Made by a program: the position numbers and the translations under genes. The notes under the pieces are model-generated. The model ran no database searches. It had not been told where the DNA came from and saw nothing but the letters and a program-made list of their open reading frames with translations. A DNA stretch of 38,515 bases from Pseudolabrys sp. (GTDB taxonomy: Bacteria > Pseudomonadota > Alphaproteobacteria > Rhizobiales > Xanthobacteraceae): positions 1 to 38,515 of the forward strand of contig SHVM01000012.1 in assembly GCA_009694265.1 (NCBI GenBank), in the 5' to 3' direction. Shown in pieces: positions 24,240 to 31,952 of this stretch. Within the stretch, counting starts at the first letter, position 1, and every line of letters starts with the position of its first letter.

Positions 24240-25418
24240 ATGATGTTCTTTGCCAATCGCGACATCAACCGCCTCGCCGTCCACGCCGCGCTGGTGTCGC
24301 TGGCCTGGAGCCTGGCCGGCATCTTTTTCACGGTCTACCTGCTGCGCGCCGGACTGCCGCTGGCGCAAATCTTTCTTGCCGCCGCCGCGATCCTTAGCCT
24401 TCGCTTTGTGCTTCGTCCGCTGGTGGTAATCCTCGCCCTGAGGATCGGAATGCGGCACGCATTCATCCTGGGAACATTCTTGTCCGCCTTCCAGTTTCCG
24501 GCCATCGCGCCGGTCGACGGCGTGGGCGCGGCCCTGGTGCTGTTCGTGGTTGTCTCCTCGCTCGCGCAAGTGTTCTATTGGACCTGTTTTCACGCCTATT
24601 TCTCTGCGCTCGGCGACATCGATCACCGCGGCAAGCAAATCGGCGCCCGCCAGGCGCTCGGCGCGATCGCCGGCGTGATCGGTCCGGCGGCCGGCGGCAT
24701 TTTGCTCACGACCGCCGGACCCTGGTTTGCATTCGGTGTCGCTTTCGCGATCCAGATCGCCGCCATCCTTCCGCTGCGCCACGTCGAGGAGCCAAAGATC
24801 GCGCAGCCGTCACCGCGCGGCGCACTCGCTGCGTCAAGCCTGGGCATTCGGCTGTTTTTCATCGACGGCTGGATCACTAGCGGCTCGGCAACCGCCTGGA
24901 GCATCGTCATGTTTCAGGCGCTGGATGCGCGCTATGACAATTTCGGCGGCGTGCTCGCGCTGGCGGCGGTCGCCGGCGCGCTCGGCGGCATGGTGCTCGG
25001 GTGTTTCATGGACATGGGTCATGCCCGTCGCAGCGTGTGGCTGAATGCGATCATTCTGACGGTGAGCCTCATTCTCAAATCGGTCTGCGGCGACCATGCG
25101 GTGGCCGTCGTCGCTGTCGCCGTCGGCACCACTTTATTCAGCGGGCTTTACATGCCGTATTGGATGACGGCGGTCTACAATACCGGCAAACGCGCGCCCT
25201 GCACCTTCCGCTTTTATTTTGCATCGGAAGGCGGCTGGGATGCGGGCGGCGTGTTCGCCAGCCTGGTGGCCGCGGCGGTTTGCGCCGCTGCGTTACCGCT
25301 CGAGGCCGTCATCCTGCTCGCGCTTCCAGCGGTCGCCGTGCAGGCGTGGCTGCTCGATGCGAGCTATGCAGGCCATGAGCGCGCGGACGGCGTGAGATCA
25401 GCCGGCCCATTGCGCTAA
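24240..25418 (+). CDS. Major facilitator superfamily transporter, sox-linked
   Basis: A 392-residue inner-membrane protein with about 11-12 hydrophobic segments and a central cytoplasmic loop (LRHVEEPKIAQPSPRG). Typical charged MFS loops occur between helices (DIDHRGKQIGARQALG; DMGHARRSVW). The substrate cannot be inferred. It follows the exported helical protein by 18 bases and lies inside the sox island between soxW and soxV, so import or export of a sulfur compound is a reasonable guess. Its stop overlaps that of soxV by four bases in convergent orientation. Confidence 0.82.
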   Translation: MMFFANRDINRLAVHAALVSLAWSLAGIFFTVYLLRAGLPLAQIFLAAAAILSLRFVLRPLVVILALRIGMRHAFILGTFLSAFQFPAIAPVDGVGAALVLFVVVSSLAQVFYWTCFHAYFSALGDIDHRGKQIGARQALGAIAGVIGPAAGGILLTTAGPWFAFGVAFAIQIAAILPLRHVEEPKIAQPSPRGALAASSLGIRLFFIDGWITSGSATAWSIVMFQALDARYDNFGGVLALAAVAGALGGMVLGCFMDMGHARRSVWLNAIILTVSLILKSVCGDHAVAVVAVAVGTTLFSGLYMPYWMTAVYNTGKRAPCTFRFYFASEGGWDAGGVFASLVAAAVCAAALPLEAVILLALPAVAVQAWLLDASYAGHERADGVRSAGPLR

Positions 25419-26161
25419 CCGATCTTGCCGAGCACCGGAAATGTCTCGATCAGCCAGAACGCGATCGTGGACATCTGGCCGGTGAAAATTAATATGCCGG
25501 CGGCAATCAGAAACGCGCCCATACCCTTCTCGATCAAATCGAGCCGTTTGCGAAAGCGTGCGCTCCAGCGCATGAATCCGGAGGCAAATCCCGCCGCGAT
25601 CAGAAACGGCAGGCCGATGCCGAGCGAATAGACAAATAACAGCCGCGCGCCCTCAGCCGCGCTGTCGGCGGCGCCCGCCATCAACAAAATCGCCGTGAGC
25701 ACCGGACCCACGCAGGGGCTCCAGCCGAAGCCAAAGGCCAAGCCCATCGCATAGGCGCCGATGATGCCGGCGGGATTCCCGGCAAGGCCGATGCGCGCGC
25801 TGCGATCGAGCAGCGGGATGCGGATCACGTGCAGGAAATGCAGCCCCATGAGCACGATCAGCGTGCCCGCGATATAGCCCAGAATGCCCAGATAGGCGCC
25901 GACCGCCTGCCCGATCCAGGACGCGGTGGCGCCCAGCGCCACAAACACCGTGCTGAATCCGGCAACGAAACACAGCGCCACCAGCAATACCCGGCCGCGC
26001 GCCAGCGCGCCTTCCTTGCCGCTCCCGGCATCGCGCAACTGGTCGATCGACACGCCACCCATATAAGCCAGATAGGGCGGCACCAGCGGCAGCACGCAGG
26101 GCGATGCAAACGACAGCAGCCCGGCAACGAAGGCCCCGCCCGTGGTGACGTCCAGACTCAT
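25415..26161 (-). CDS. soxV: CcdA-type thiol-disulfide transmembrane reductase SoxV
   Basis: A 248-residue six-helix inner-membrane protein of the CcdA/DsbD-beta family that moves electrons from cytoplasmic thioredoxin to the periplasm. The two redox cysteines are C22 (FASPCVLPLVPPY) and C150 (GWSPCVGPVL). CcdA proteins also serve cytochrome c maturation, but its place divergent from soxS and soxR matches the soxRS-soxVW arrangement of Paracoccus and supports SoxV. It would feed the thioredoxins SoxW and SoxS. Confidence 0.87.
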   Translation of the reverse strand: MSLDVTTGGAFVAGLLSFASPCVLPLVPPYLAYMGGVSIDQLRDAGSGKEGALARGRVLLVALCFVAGFSTVFVALGATASWIGQAVGAYLGILGYIAGTLIVLMGLHFLHVIRIPLLDRSARIGLAGNPAGIIGAYAMGLAFGFGWSPCVGPVLTAILLMAGAADSAAEGARLLFVYSLGIGLPFLIAAGFASGFMRWSARFRKRLDLIEKGMGAFLIAAGILIFTGQMSTIAFWLIETFPVLGKIG

Positions 26162-26252
26162 CGTGGATTCTCGTGAATCGACATATTCGTGTTTTGTGAT
26201 ATATTTCCCGAACGATCAACATGAGTCTTTTGACCTGTTTTCACGAAAGAGA
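26162..26252. promoter_or_regulatory. Divergent soxV-soxS promoter region
   Basis: This 91-bp AT-rich gap serves both soxV (leftward) and soxS (rightward). It contains GATTC-TCGT-GAATC (26166-26179), a perfect five-base inverted repeat, and an ATATTC half-site at 26183-26188 followed by an imperfect GATATA. In Paracoccus the corresponding region is bound by SoxR (from general knowledge). No perfect ATTC-N8-GAAT site is present here. Confidence 0.5.
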
Positions 26253-26696
26253 ATGAAGTTGACGAGCAAGGCACCGGTATTGAAATATTTTTCTCGCATC
26301 GCGCTGTTCGGCGCCCTGTTTATAGCGTTGAATGCGCCGGGCGCGCGCGCGGCGGAACTCGTAATGTTCGAGCAATCGGGCTGCGCCTGGTGTGAGGCCT
26401 TCGATCGCGAGATCGCGCCGGTCTATGACAAGACGGCCGAAGGCGCGCGCGCGCCGCTGCGCCGCATCAATATTTCACGCGCGGTGCCGTCTGACCTTGC
26501 TTTCATCGACGCCGAACGGCTAACGCCGTTGTTCGTGCTGGTCGACAAGGGCCGCGAATTCGGCCGCATTCGCGGCTATCCGGGCGAGGAACACTTCTGG
26601 GGCCTGCTCGGCGTGCTGATCAAGAAACTGGACGGTTCGGGAATTCCGGGAGAACGCATGCAACTGCCGAAAAAACTATTGCGCATCATCGGCTGA
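26253..26696 (+). CDS. soxS: Exported thioredoxin-like protein SoxS
   Basis: The 147-residue precursor has a Sec leader (FSRIALFGALFIALNAPGARA) and redox site SGCAWC (C44, C47) at the start of a compact thioredoxin fold. It lacks a long N-terminal extension, like Paracoccus SoxS, which reactivates SoxY. The ATG at 26253 follows GAAAGAGA and is preferred to a start at 26142, which would run into soxV. It is followed 44 bases later by soxR. Confidence 0.86.
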   Translation: MKLTSKAPVLKYFSRIALFGALFIALNAPGARAAELVMFEQSGCAWCEAFDREIAPVYDKTAEGARAPLRRINISRAVPSDLAFIDAERLTPLFVLVDKGREFGRIRGYPGEEHFWGLLGVLIKKLDGSGIPGERMQLPKKLLRIIG

Positions 26697-26740
26697 ACGT
26701 CTGTATTCTCGCACTGTCCGACCATAACGTTGGTGTACGA

Positions 26741-27085
26741 ATGGAATTGCATCATCTCGCCAGCCGCGAACGCTCGAACGAACTCGATCGCATGGTCGGC
26801 AATGCCAAGCGCGCCAGCGACTTCCTCAAGGCGCTCGCGCATGAAAGCCGGCTGATGATCCTGTGCATTCTCGCCGAGGGTGAAAAATCGGTGAGCGAAT
26901 TGGAAGACATCCTCAACCTGCGCCAACCGACGGTGTCGCAGCAGCTGGCGCGGCTGCGCGCGGACGGCCTGGTGTCGACGCGGCGCGACGGCAAGGCGGT
27001 CTATTACAATCTCGCCAGCCAAGAAACGCGCGTCGTCATTGGCGCGATCTATGACGTGTTCTGCAAAAAAATCCGCAAGCGCTGA
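26741..27085 (+). CDS. soxR: ArsR-family repressor SoxR with BigR/SqrR-type persulfide-sensing cysteines
   Basis: A 114-residue winged-helix dimer-type regulator. The recognition region is LEDILNLRQPTVSQQLARLRADGL and the wing is VSTRRDGKAVYYNL. Two cysteines, C42 (LMILCILAEGE) and C108 (YDVFCKKI), match in position and spacing those of BigR and SqrR, which form a disulfide or polysulfide bridge when persulfides rise and then leave DNA. It is expected to repress the sox promoters, including the palindrome at 18683. It is not related to the redox regulator SoxR of E. coli. Confidence 0.9.
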   Translation: MELHHLASRERSNELDRMVGNAKRASDFLKALAHESRLMILCILAEGEKSVSELEDILNLRQPTVSQQLARLRADGLVSTRRDGKAVYYNLASQETRVVIGAIYDVFCKKIRKR

Positions 27086-27110
27086 TCTTCAATCGTCGCG
27101 CCGCGCCCGG

Positions 27111-28088
27111 CTAGTTGATCGACAGGCCCAGCGTCTTGACCATCTTGCCCCAATTCGCCACCTCGGCCCGGAAATAACTTTCGGCCTGGGCTTGCGAATT
27201 TTGCAGCGGATCGAAACCGATGGAGGTGAGCTTCTCGACCAGAGCGGGATCCTTCATGACCTCTGCGACCGCCGCGTTTAGCTTCGCCACGATCTCCGGG
27301 CTGGTGCCAGCCGGCGCAAAAATGCCGACCCATGACGAGGCTTCGAATTTAGGGTACCCGGCCTCGGCGAAAGTCGGCACGTTTGGCACCACGGCCGCGC
27401 GCTTGGCGCTCGCAACGCCCAGACCCTTGACCTTGCCGCCGGCGATCTGCGCCGCGGCGCCCCCACCCAGCGTCGTTGCCAGGAGATCGATCTGATTGCC
27501 GATGGTTGCGTTCATGGCCGGCGCGCCGCCCTGGAACGGCACATGCACGGCCTCGATCTTGGCGATCTCCTTAAAGAAATATTCGGCCGCGATATGCGAG
27601 CCGCTGCCGACGCCGGCCGAGCCGTAATTGATGCTCTTGCCCTTGGCCGCTTTCATGAAATCGGCGAGGTTGTTGGACGGATTGCTTGCGCCGGTGATCA
27701 GCGATTCCGGACTCGATGCCACAATCGCGATGGTCTTGAAGTCGGTCGCCAGGAATCCGTTATTCTTGCGCAAGGTCTCGTTAATCGCCAAGGCGGTGGT
27801 GGTGACAAGCAAAGTGTAGCCATCCGCCCCTGCGCGCGCGACCGCGCTGGCTGCGATGTTGCCGCCGGCCCCGCCGCGATTTTCAACAATAACATTGCGC
27901 CCGAGCTTGGCGCCAAGCCCCTGCCCGACCATCCGCGCCACCGTATCGGCGACGCCGCCCGGCGCAAAAGCCACGAGGAAGGTGATGTCGCGCGCCGGAT
28001 ATGGCTGCGCGGCGACCGGCGTCGCGAGCGCGCAGGCCGCGATGGCACATACGGTGAAAGCTTTGGTGACAAGACGCATAGCCGGCAT
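27111..28088 (-). CDS. Tripartite tricarboxylate transporter-type substrate-binding protein (Bug/TctC family)
   Basis: A 325-residue periplasmic receptor with a leader ending ATPVAAQ and the family signature YPARDITFLVAFAPGGVADTVAR, then VENRGGAGGNIAASAVARAGADGYTLL. The C-terminal FAPAGTSPEIVAKLNAAV segment is typical. The ATG at 28088 follows GGGGGAT; a much longer upstream reading is rejected. The ligand is unknown and no TctA/TctB membrane genes are near, as is usual for the many orphan Bug proteins. It converges with soxR, 25 bases away. Confidence 0.9.
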   Translation of the reverse strand: MPAMRLVTKAFTVCAIAACALATPVAAQPYPARDITFLVAFAPGGVADTVARMVGQGLGAKLGRNVIVENRGGAGGNIAASAVARAGADGYTLLVTTTALAINETLRKNNGFLATDFKTIAIVASSPESLITGASNPSNNLADFMKAAKGKSINYGSAGVGSGSHIAAEYFFKEIAKIEAVHVPFQGGAPAMNATIGNQIDLLATTLGGGAAAQIAGGKVKGLGVASAKRAAVVPNVPTFAEAGYPKFEASSWVGIFAPAGTSPEIVAKLNAAVAEVMKDPALVEKLTSIGFDPLQNSQAQAESYFRAEVANWGKMVKTLGLSIN

Positions 28089-28152
28089 TGCAATCCCCCG
28101 TCGCGCCGGTTTGTCGTTCGGCTTGAGCCCTTCGGCGCTGACGGCGCAATTG

Positions 28153-28171
28153 TTCCACTCTAAGCGTGGAA
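28153..28171. repeat. Small inverted repeat TTCCAC-N7-GTGGAA followed by TGACAA
   Basis: The stem lies in the 210-bp gap upstream of the Bug-family gene. The GGAATGACA end resembles the ends of the larger palindromic element at 20421-20531, so it may be a short or decayed member of a similar dispersed class. No other structure was seen in this gap. Confidence 0.5.
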
Positions 28172-28298
28172 TGACAAGGATGTGCGCCCATGCGCGCCCG
28201 CGCGCGCAAATGGCGAAGTTTCGCCCACCGCAGTTATTGATTGGAACTTTAGCGGGCTCCGCGGATTGACCTGGCAGAGACATTGAAGGGATCAAAAC

Positions 28299-28580
28299 AT
28301 GCTGAAAATCACTATTTTTGTAGCGATTTCCGCCTTGGCATTGGCGGTCACGCTCACACCGAAGCCCGCGCTTGCGGACAACGGCGCGATCGCCGCCGGC
28401 GTCGTCGGCGGCCTCGCGGTCGGCGCGATTGTCGGTTCGCAGATGAGCCGCGATGACGGCTATCGGGAGCGGCGTTACCGCTACCGCAGTTGTCACACCG
28501 AGCTGCAGGAAGTTACCGATAGCTACGGCCATTACCGTGTCGTGCCGTTCGTGTCTGTGACTAATTATCGAAGCGTTTGA
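28299..28580 (+). CDS. Small exported protein with glycine-rich hydrophobic segment (hypothetical)
   Basis: A 93-residue protein with a Sec leader (ITIFVAISALALAVTLTPKPALA). It is followed by a glycine-zipper-like stretch (AIAAGVVGGLAVGAIVGS) and a basic, tyrosine-rich tail (YRERRYRYRSC). Proteins of this make-up are common in Hyphomicrobiales and probably associate with the outer membrane, but no function is known. AAGGGA precedes the ATG and a strong terminator follows, so it is a single-gene unit. Confidence 0.75.
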   Translation: MLKITIFVAISALALAVTLTPKPALADNGAIAAGVVGGLAVGAIVGSQMSRDDGYRERRYRYRSCHTELQEVTDSYGHYRVVPFVSVTNYRSV

Positions 28581-28585
28581 CGTTG

Positions 28586-28623
28586 AGCCCGCGGTGCCTC
28601 GTGCGCCGCGGGCTTTGCGTTTC
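28586..28623 (+). terminator. Rho-independent-type terminator after the small exported protein
   Basis: AGCCCGCGG (28586-28594) pairs perfectly with CCGCGGGCT (28606-28614) around an 11-base loop, followed by TTTGCGTTT. It starts five bases after the stop codon at 28580. Confidence 0.82.
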
Positions 28624-28804
28624 GCATGCAAATCGACGATTTCCGACCTTATTGCTTCCATTCGTTAACTGCCTGTGCACCGCCCTGGGGCGGCGGCGCC
28701 ATTAAAGAGGAACGTTCACCGGCCTTGGCCGTTGATCCAGGATTTCGTTTCAAACCGGAAATGACAAACCGGCGTGCAATCACGCACTGGGATAGAGGAC
28801 AATC

Positions 28805-29080
28805 ATGCGAAAGATTTTTATCATTGCGGCCCTTGCTGCGTTCGCTGCCGGAACGGGAGCCGCGGCGACCGCGTCCGCTCAAGGCCGCAGCGGCGGAAAT
28901 AGCGGCGGGACTTCCTCGTTTGAATCCGGTCAGAGAGGCCTCGATCGTGCCGACATGGTCGCCGGCAAACACGGCGCCAAGGGCCGAGCCAATGCCCGCA
29001 AGAGCGGCGCCAACGCGCAGGCCTTCTACCCTCCCGGTCAGGCGAAAAAATCCGGTCGAGGCAGTCGCTTCCAATGCTGA
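28805..29080 (+). CDS. Small exported Gly/Ser/Lys-rich protein (hypothetical)
   Basis: A 91-residue protein with a Sec leader (IFIIAALAAFAAGTGAAATASA) and a low-complexity mature part rich in Gly, Ser, Arg and Lys (GRSGGNSGGTSS; GKHGAKGRANARKSG), ending in a single C-terminal cysteine. AGAGGA before the ATG supports translation. It converges with recJ, three bases away. No family recognised. The preceding gap (28624-28804) shows no other gene. Confidence 0.6.
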   Translation: MRKIFIIAALAAFAAGTGAAATASAQGRSGGNSGGTSSFESGQRGLDRADMVAGKHGAKGRANARKSGANAQAFYPPGQAKKSGRGSRFQC

Positions 29081-29083
29081 GCG

Positions 29084-30904
29084 CTAGTTCACCGCCACAT
29101 CGGTGAGCCGCATCTGCACGCGTTCCTCGCCCTGCCAGCGGTCGACCGCGAGGGTACCTGCCGCGTGCATGGTGCGACCGCGATTGTCGAGTAGCGCGCG
29201 TCCGAGCGGTGTGCCCGCTACGCGGAACGCAATGGCATTGACGAATTTTCCGTCGCCCGAGCGGAAACGCGCACGCACGTGGTTCTCACCGACCGGATCG
29301 GCGTAAGCGAGTGTATGCGCGGGCAGCGCCAGCAGCGGCTCCGGATTGCCGGCGCCATAAGGGCCGGCGCGCGCGAGCATCTCCACCAGCGCCAGAGTGA
29401 CGCCGCCGGCACTCACCGCGCCGTCGATCATCAGCGCGCTGTCGCGCAGCGCGACTTCGACCGACGGCGCCAGCGTCGCTTCGAGAAACGCGCGGAACGC
29501 GGCCAGCCCGCCTTTCGGCAACGTGACGCCGGCCGCCATGGCGTGGCCGCCGCCCTTGAGCAGCAGACCGTCATGCACCGCCTGGCGCACCGCGCGGCCG
29601 AGATCGACGCCGGTGATCGAGCGCCCGGAGCCGGTGCCGATGCCGCCGGGCTCAAGCGCGATGGCAAAGGCCGGCCGTCCGTAACGCTCCTTCAGCCGCG
29701 AAGCGACCAGGCCGACCACGCCGGGATGCCAGCCTTCCGCCGCGGTGACGACGACCGCGCCTTTTTCCTCCAGCCCGAGCGCGGCCATGGCTTCGGCTTC
29801 CGCCTGCACAACGGTCGCCACTTCAATCTGCCGGCGTTCGTTGTTGAGCCGGTCGAGTTCGCCGGCGATACGCGCCGCCTCAGACGGGTCCTCTTCGAGC
29901 AGCAGCCGCACGCCGAGGTCGGCACGTCCGATGCGCCCGCCGGCATTGATGCGCGGCCCCAACAGAAATCCGAGATGCCAGGCCTCCGGCGGGCCGCTGA
30001 GCCTTGAGGCATCCATCAGCGCGGTCAGCCCGATATGGTCGCGACGTCTTAGGGCAATAAGCCCCTTGGCGACGAAGGCGCGGTTGAGCCCTTTGAGCGG
30101 CACCACATCGGAGACGGTGCCAAGCGCCACCAGATGCAGCAGCGACAACAGGTCGGGCTCAGCGCGCGTGGCGTTCCAGAAATCGCGCTGGCGCAATTCG
30201 CGCGACAACGCAATCAGCGTGACGAACACAAGTCCCACCGCGGCAAGATGGCCGAGGCCGGAGAGATCGTCGGCGCGGTTGGGATTGACGATCGCCACAG
30301 CCGGCGGCAATTCCTCGTCGGCCTGATGATGATCGATCACCACCGTGTCGAGGCCGAGTTTTTTCGCCTCGGTCAGCGGTGCGAGGCTGGTGGTGCCGCA
30401 ATCGACGGTGATCAGCAGTTTCACACCGCGCTCGGCGAAGGAGCGGATGGCGTCCACATTGGGGCCGTAGCCTTCAAAGATTCGGTCCGGGATATGCATG
30501 ATCGGATCGAGCCCGCAGCGGCGCAGATAGAACGCGAGCAGCGCCGAGGCGGTGGCGCCGTCGACGTCGTAATCACCGAAGATCGCGACGCTCTCGCCCT
30601 GCGCTATCGCATGCGCGATGCGCGCCGATGCCGCTTTCATATCGGTGAGCGTATTCGGGTCGGGCATCAGCCGCTTGATGGTGGGATCGAGGAACTCCTC
30701 GGCCTCGTCGGGCTCGACGCCGCGGCCGGCCAAAACGCGCGCCAGCAATTCGGGGGTGCCGAGCCGTTGCGCGATGGTGAGCGCGCGCGCATTGCCGCGC
30801 TCGTCGAGCCGGTCGCGCCAGGCGCGCCCGGTGGCGGATTTCTCAACGCCGAGAAAAAAGCGCTCGGAGGAATTCAGTGCTGCTGCGGGCAAAGCCGCCA
30901 TCAT
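29084..30904 (-). CDS. recJ: Single-stranded-DNA-specific exonuclease RecJ
   Basis: RecJ degrades single-stranded DNA 5' to 3' in recombination and mismatch repair. The 606-residue protein has the DHH-family metal motifs: DYDVDG (D111, D113, D115), VDCGTTS (D168) and DHHQ (191-193). GLLLGPRINAGGRIG and the DHHA1 segment GGGHAMAAGVTL follow, then a C-terminal OB domain. The ATG at 30904 shares its A with the glpX stop (TGATG), so the genes are translationally coupled; the longer upstream reading frame is rejected. Confidence 0.94.
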   Translation of the reverse strand: MMAALPAAALNSSERFFLGVEKSATGRAWRDRLDERGNARALTIAQRLGTPELLARVLAGRGVEPDEAEEFLDPTIKRLMPDPNTLTDMKAASARIAHAIAQGESVAIFGDYDVDGATASALLAFYLRRCGLDPIMHIPDRIFEGYGPNVDAIRSFAERGVKLLITVDCGTTSLAPLTEAKKLGLDTVVIDHHQADEELPPAVAIVNPNRADDLSGLGHLAAVGLVFVTLIALSRELRQRDFWNATRAEPDLLSLLHLVALGTVSDVVPLKGLNRAFVAKGLIALRRRDHIGLTALMDASRLSGPPEAWHLGFLLGPRINAGGRIGRADLGVRLLLEEDPSEAARIAGELDRLNNERRQIEVATVVQAEAEAMAALGLEEKGAVVVTAAEGWHPGVVGLVASRLKERYGRPAFAIALEPGGIGTGSGRSITGVDLGRAVRQAVHDGLLLKGGGHAMAAGVTLPKGGLAAFRAFLEATLAPSVEVALRDSALMIDGAVSAGGVTLALVEMLARAGPYGAGNPEPLLALPAHTLAYADPVGENHVRARFRSGDGKFVNAIAFRVAGTPLGRALLDNRGRTMHAAGTLAVDRWQGEERVQMRLTDVAVN

Positions 30905-31896
30905 CAACCCAAGTGGAACTTGGCCAATTGCCGGTGCTCGGCGACGACCCGGCGCACGGTGCCGGTGGCCGAACGCATCACCACCGTTTCGGTCTCGATC
31001 ATGTTCTTGCCGAACTTGACCCCGCGCAACATGGCGCCGTCGGTCACCCCGGTGGCGGAAAACAGGCAATCGCCTTTCACCATGTCTTCGATCTCGTATT
31101 TCTTCTTCGGGTCCTTGATGCCCATTTTCTTGGTGCGCTCGCGCAATTCCTCGGTATCGATGATGAGCCGGGTTTGCATCTGGCCGCCGATGCAGCGCAG
31201 CGCCGCCGCCGACAGCACGCCTTCCGGCGCGCCGCCGATGCCGAGATAAATGTCGATGCCAGTCTTGGCCTCGGCGCAGTGAATGACGCCGGCCACGTCG
31301 CCGTCGCTGATCAGGCTCACCGAAGCGCCGAGCTTGCGGATCGCTTCAATTTTGTCGGCGTGGCGCGGACGGTCGAGCAGGATGGCGGTGATTTCCGACG
31401 GCTTGACGCCTTTGGCTTTCGCCAGACTGATGATGTTGTCCACCGCCGACGCGTCGAGATCGATGGTGCCTTTCGGATAGCCGGGTCCGATGGCGATCTT
31501 GTCCATGTAGCAGTCCGGCGCGTGCAGCAGCGTGCCGGCTTCCGCCATGGCAATGGTTGCGATGGCGCCCGGCATGTTCTTGGCGCACAACGTCGTGCCT
31601 TCCAGCGGATCGACAGCGATGTCGACCTTGGGGCCGGACTTGTTACCGACCTTCTCGCCGATGAACAGCATCGGCGCTTCGTCGATCTCGCCCTCGCCGA
31701 TCACGACAGTGCCGTCGATCGGCAACTTGTTGAGTTCGCGCCGCATGGCGTCGACGGCGGCCTGGTCGGAATCTTTTTCCTTGCCGCGGCCACGCAGCCG
31801 CGCCGCCGACACCGCGGCGCGCTCGGTCACGCGCACGATCTCAAGTGAGAGAATGCGCTCCAGCAACAGTTCGGGATGGACGGTAATTGTTGCCAT
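30904..31896 (-). CDS. glpX: Class II fructose-1,6-bisphosphatase
   Basis: The enzyme hydrolyses fructose 1,6-bisphosphate in gluconeogenesis or, in autotrophs, in the Calvin cycle. The 330-residue protein has the family signatures VVIGEGEIDEAPMLFIGEKVG and the metal/substrate motif DPLEGTT, followed by YMDKIAIG and GIGGAPEGVLSAAALR. It lies in a minus-strand run alaC-hom-glpX-recJ and is coupled to recJ. In Hyphomicrobiales glpX beside hom and recJ is common, so no special link to sulfur lithotrophy should be assumed. Confidence 0.94.
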   Translation of the reverse strand: MATITVHPELLLERILSLEIVRVTERAAVSAARLRGRGKEKDSDQAAVDAMRRELNKLPIDGTVVIGEGEIDEAPMLFIGEKVGNKSGPKVDIAVDPLEGTTLCAKNMPGAIATIAMAEAGTLLHAPDCYMDKIAIGPGYPKGTIDLDASAVDNIISLAKAKGVKPSEITAILLDRPRHADKIEAIRKLGASVSLISDGDVAGVIHCAEAKTGIDIYLGIGGAPEGVLSAAALRCIGGQMQTRLIIDTEELRERTKKMGIKDPKKKYEIEDMVKGDCLFSATGVTDGAMLRGVKFGKNMIETETVVMRSATGTVRRVVAEHRQLAKFHLG

Positions 31897-31952
31897 GACG
31901 GCGCTCCCCTCGCGTAATTCGGCTTTTAGTTTCGGTGCAAGCCGATTGGTAT

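Noticed and set aside
26162-26252. A perfect SqrR-type ATTC-N8-GAAT operator between soxV and soxS
   Set aside because: Only half-sites and a GATTC-N4-GAATC repeat are present; the spacing does not fit, so the region is listed only as a divergent promoter region.
28089-28661. Long N-terminal extension of the Bug-family protein
   Set aside because: The signal peptide and a strong ribosome-binding site place the start at 28088; the extension overlaps the small exported gene on the other strand.
30904-31896. glpX as evidence for a Calvin-cycle cluster linked to thiosulfate lithotrophy
   Set aside because: No RuBisCO, phosphoribulokinase or cbbR in the window; glpX lies in a common housekeeping order with hom and recJ.
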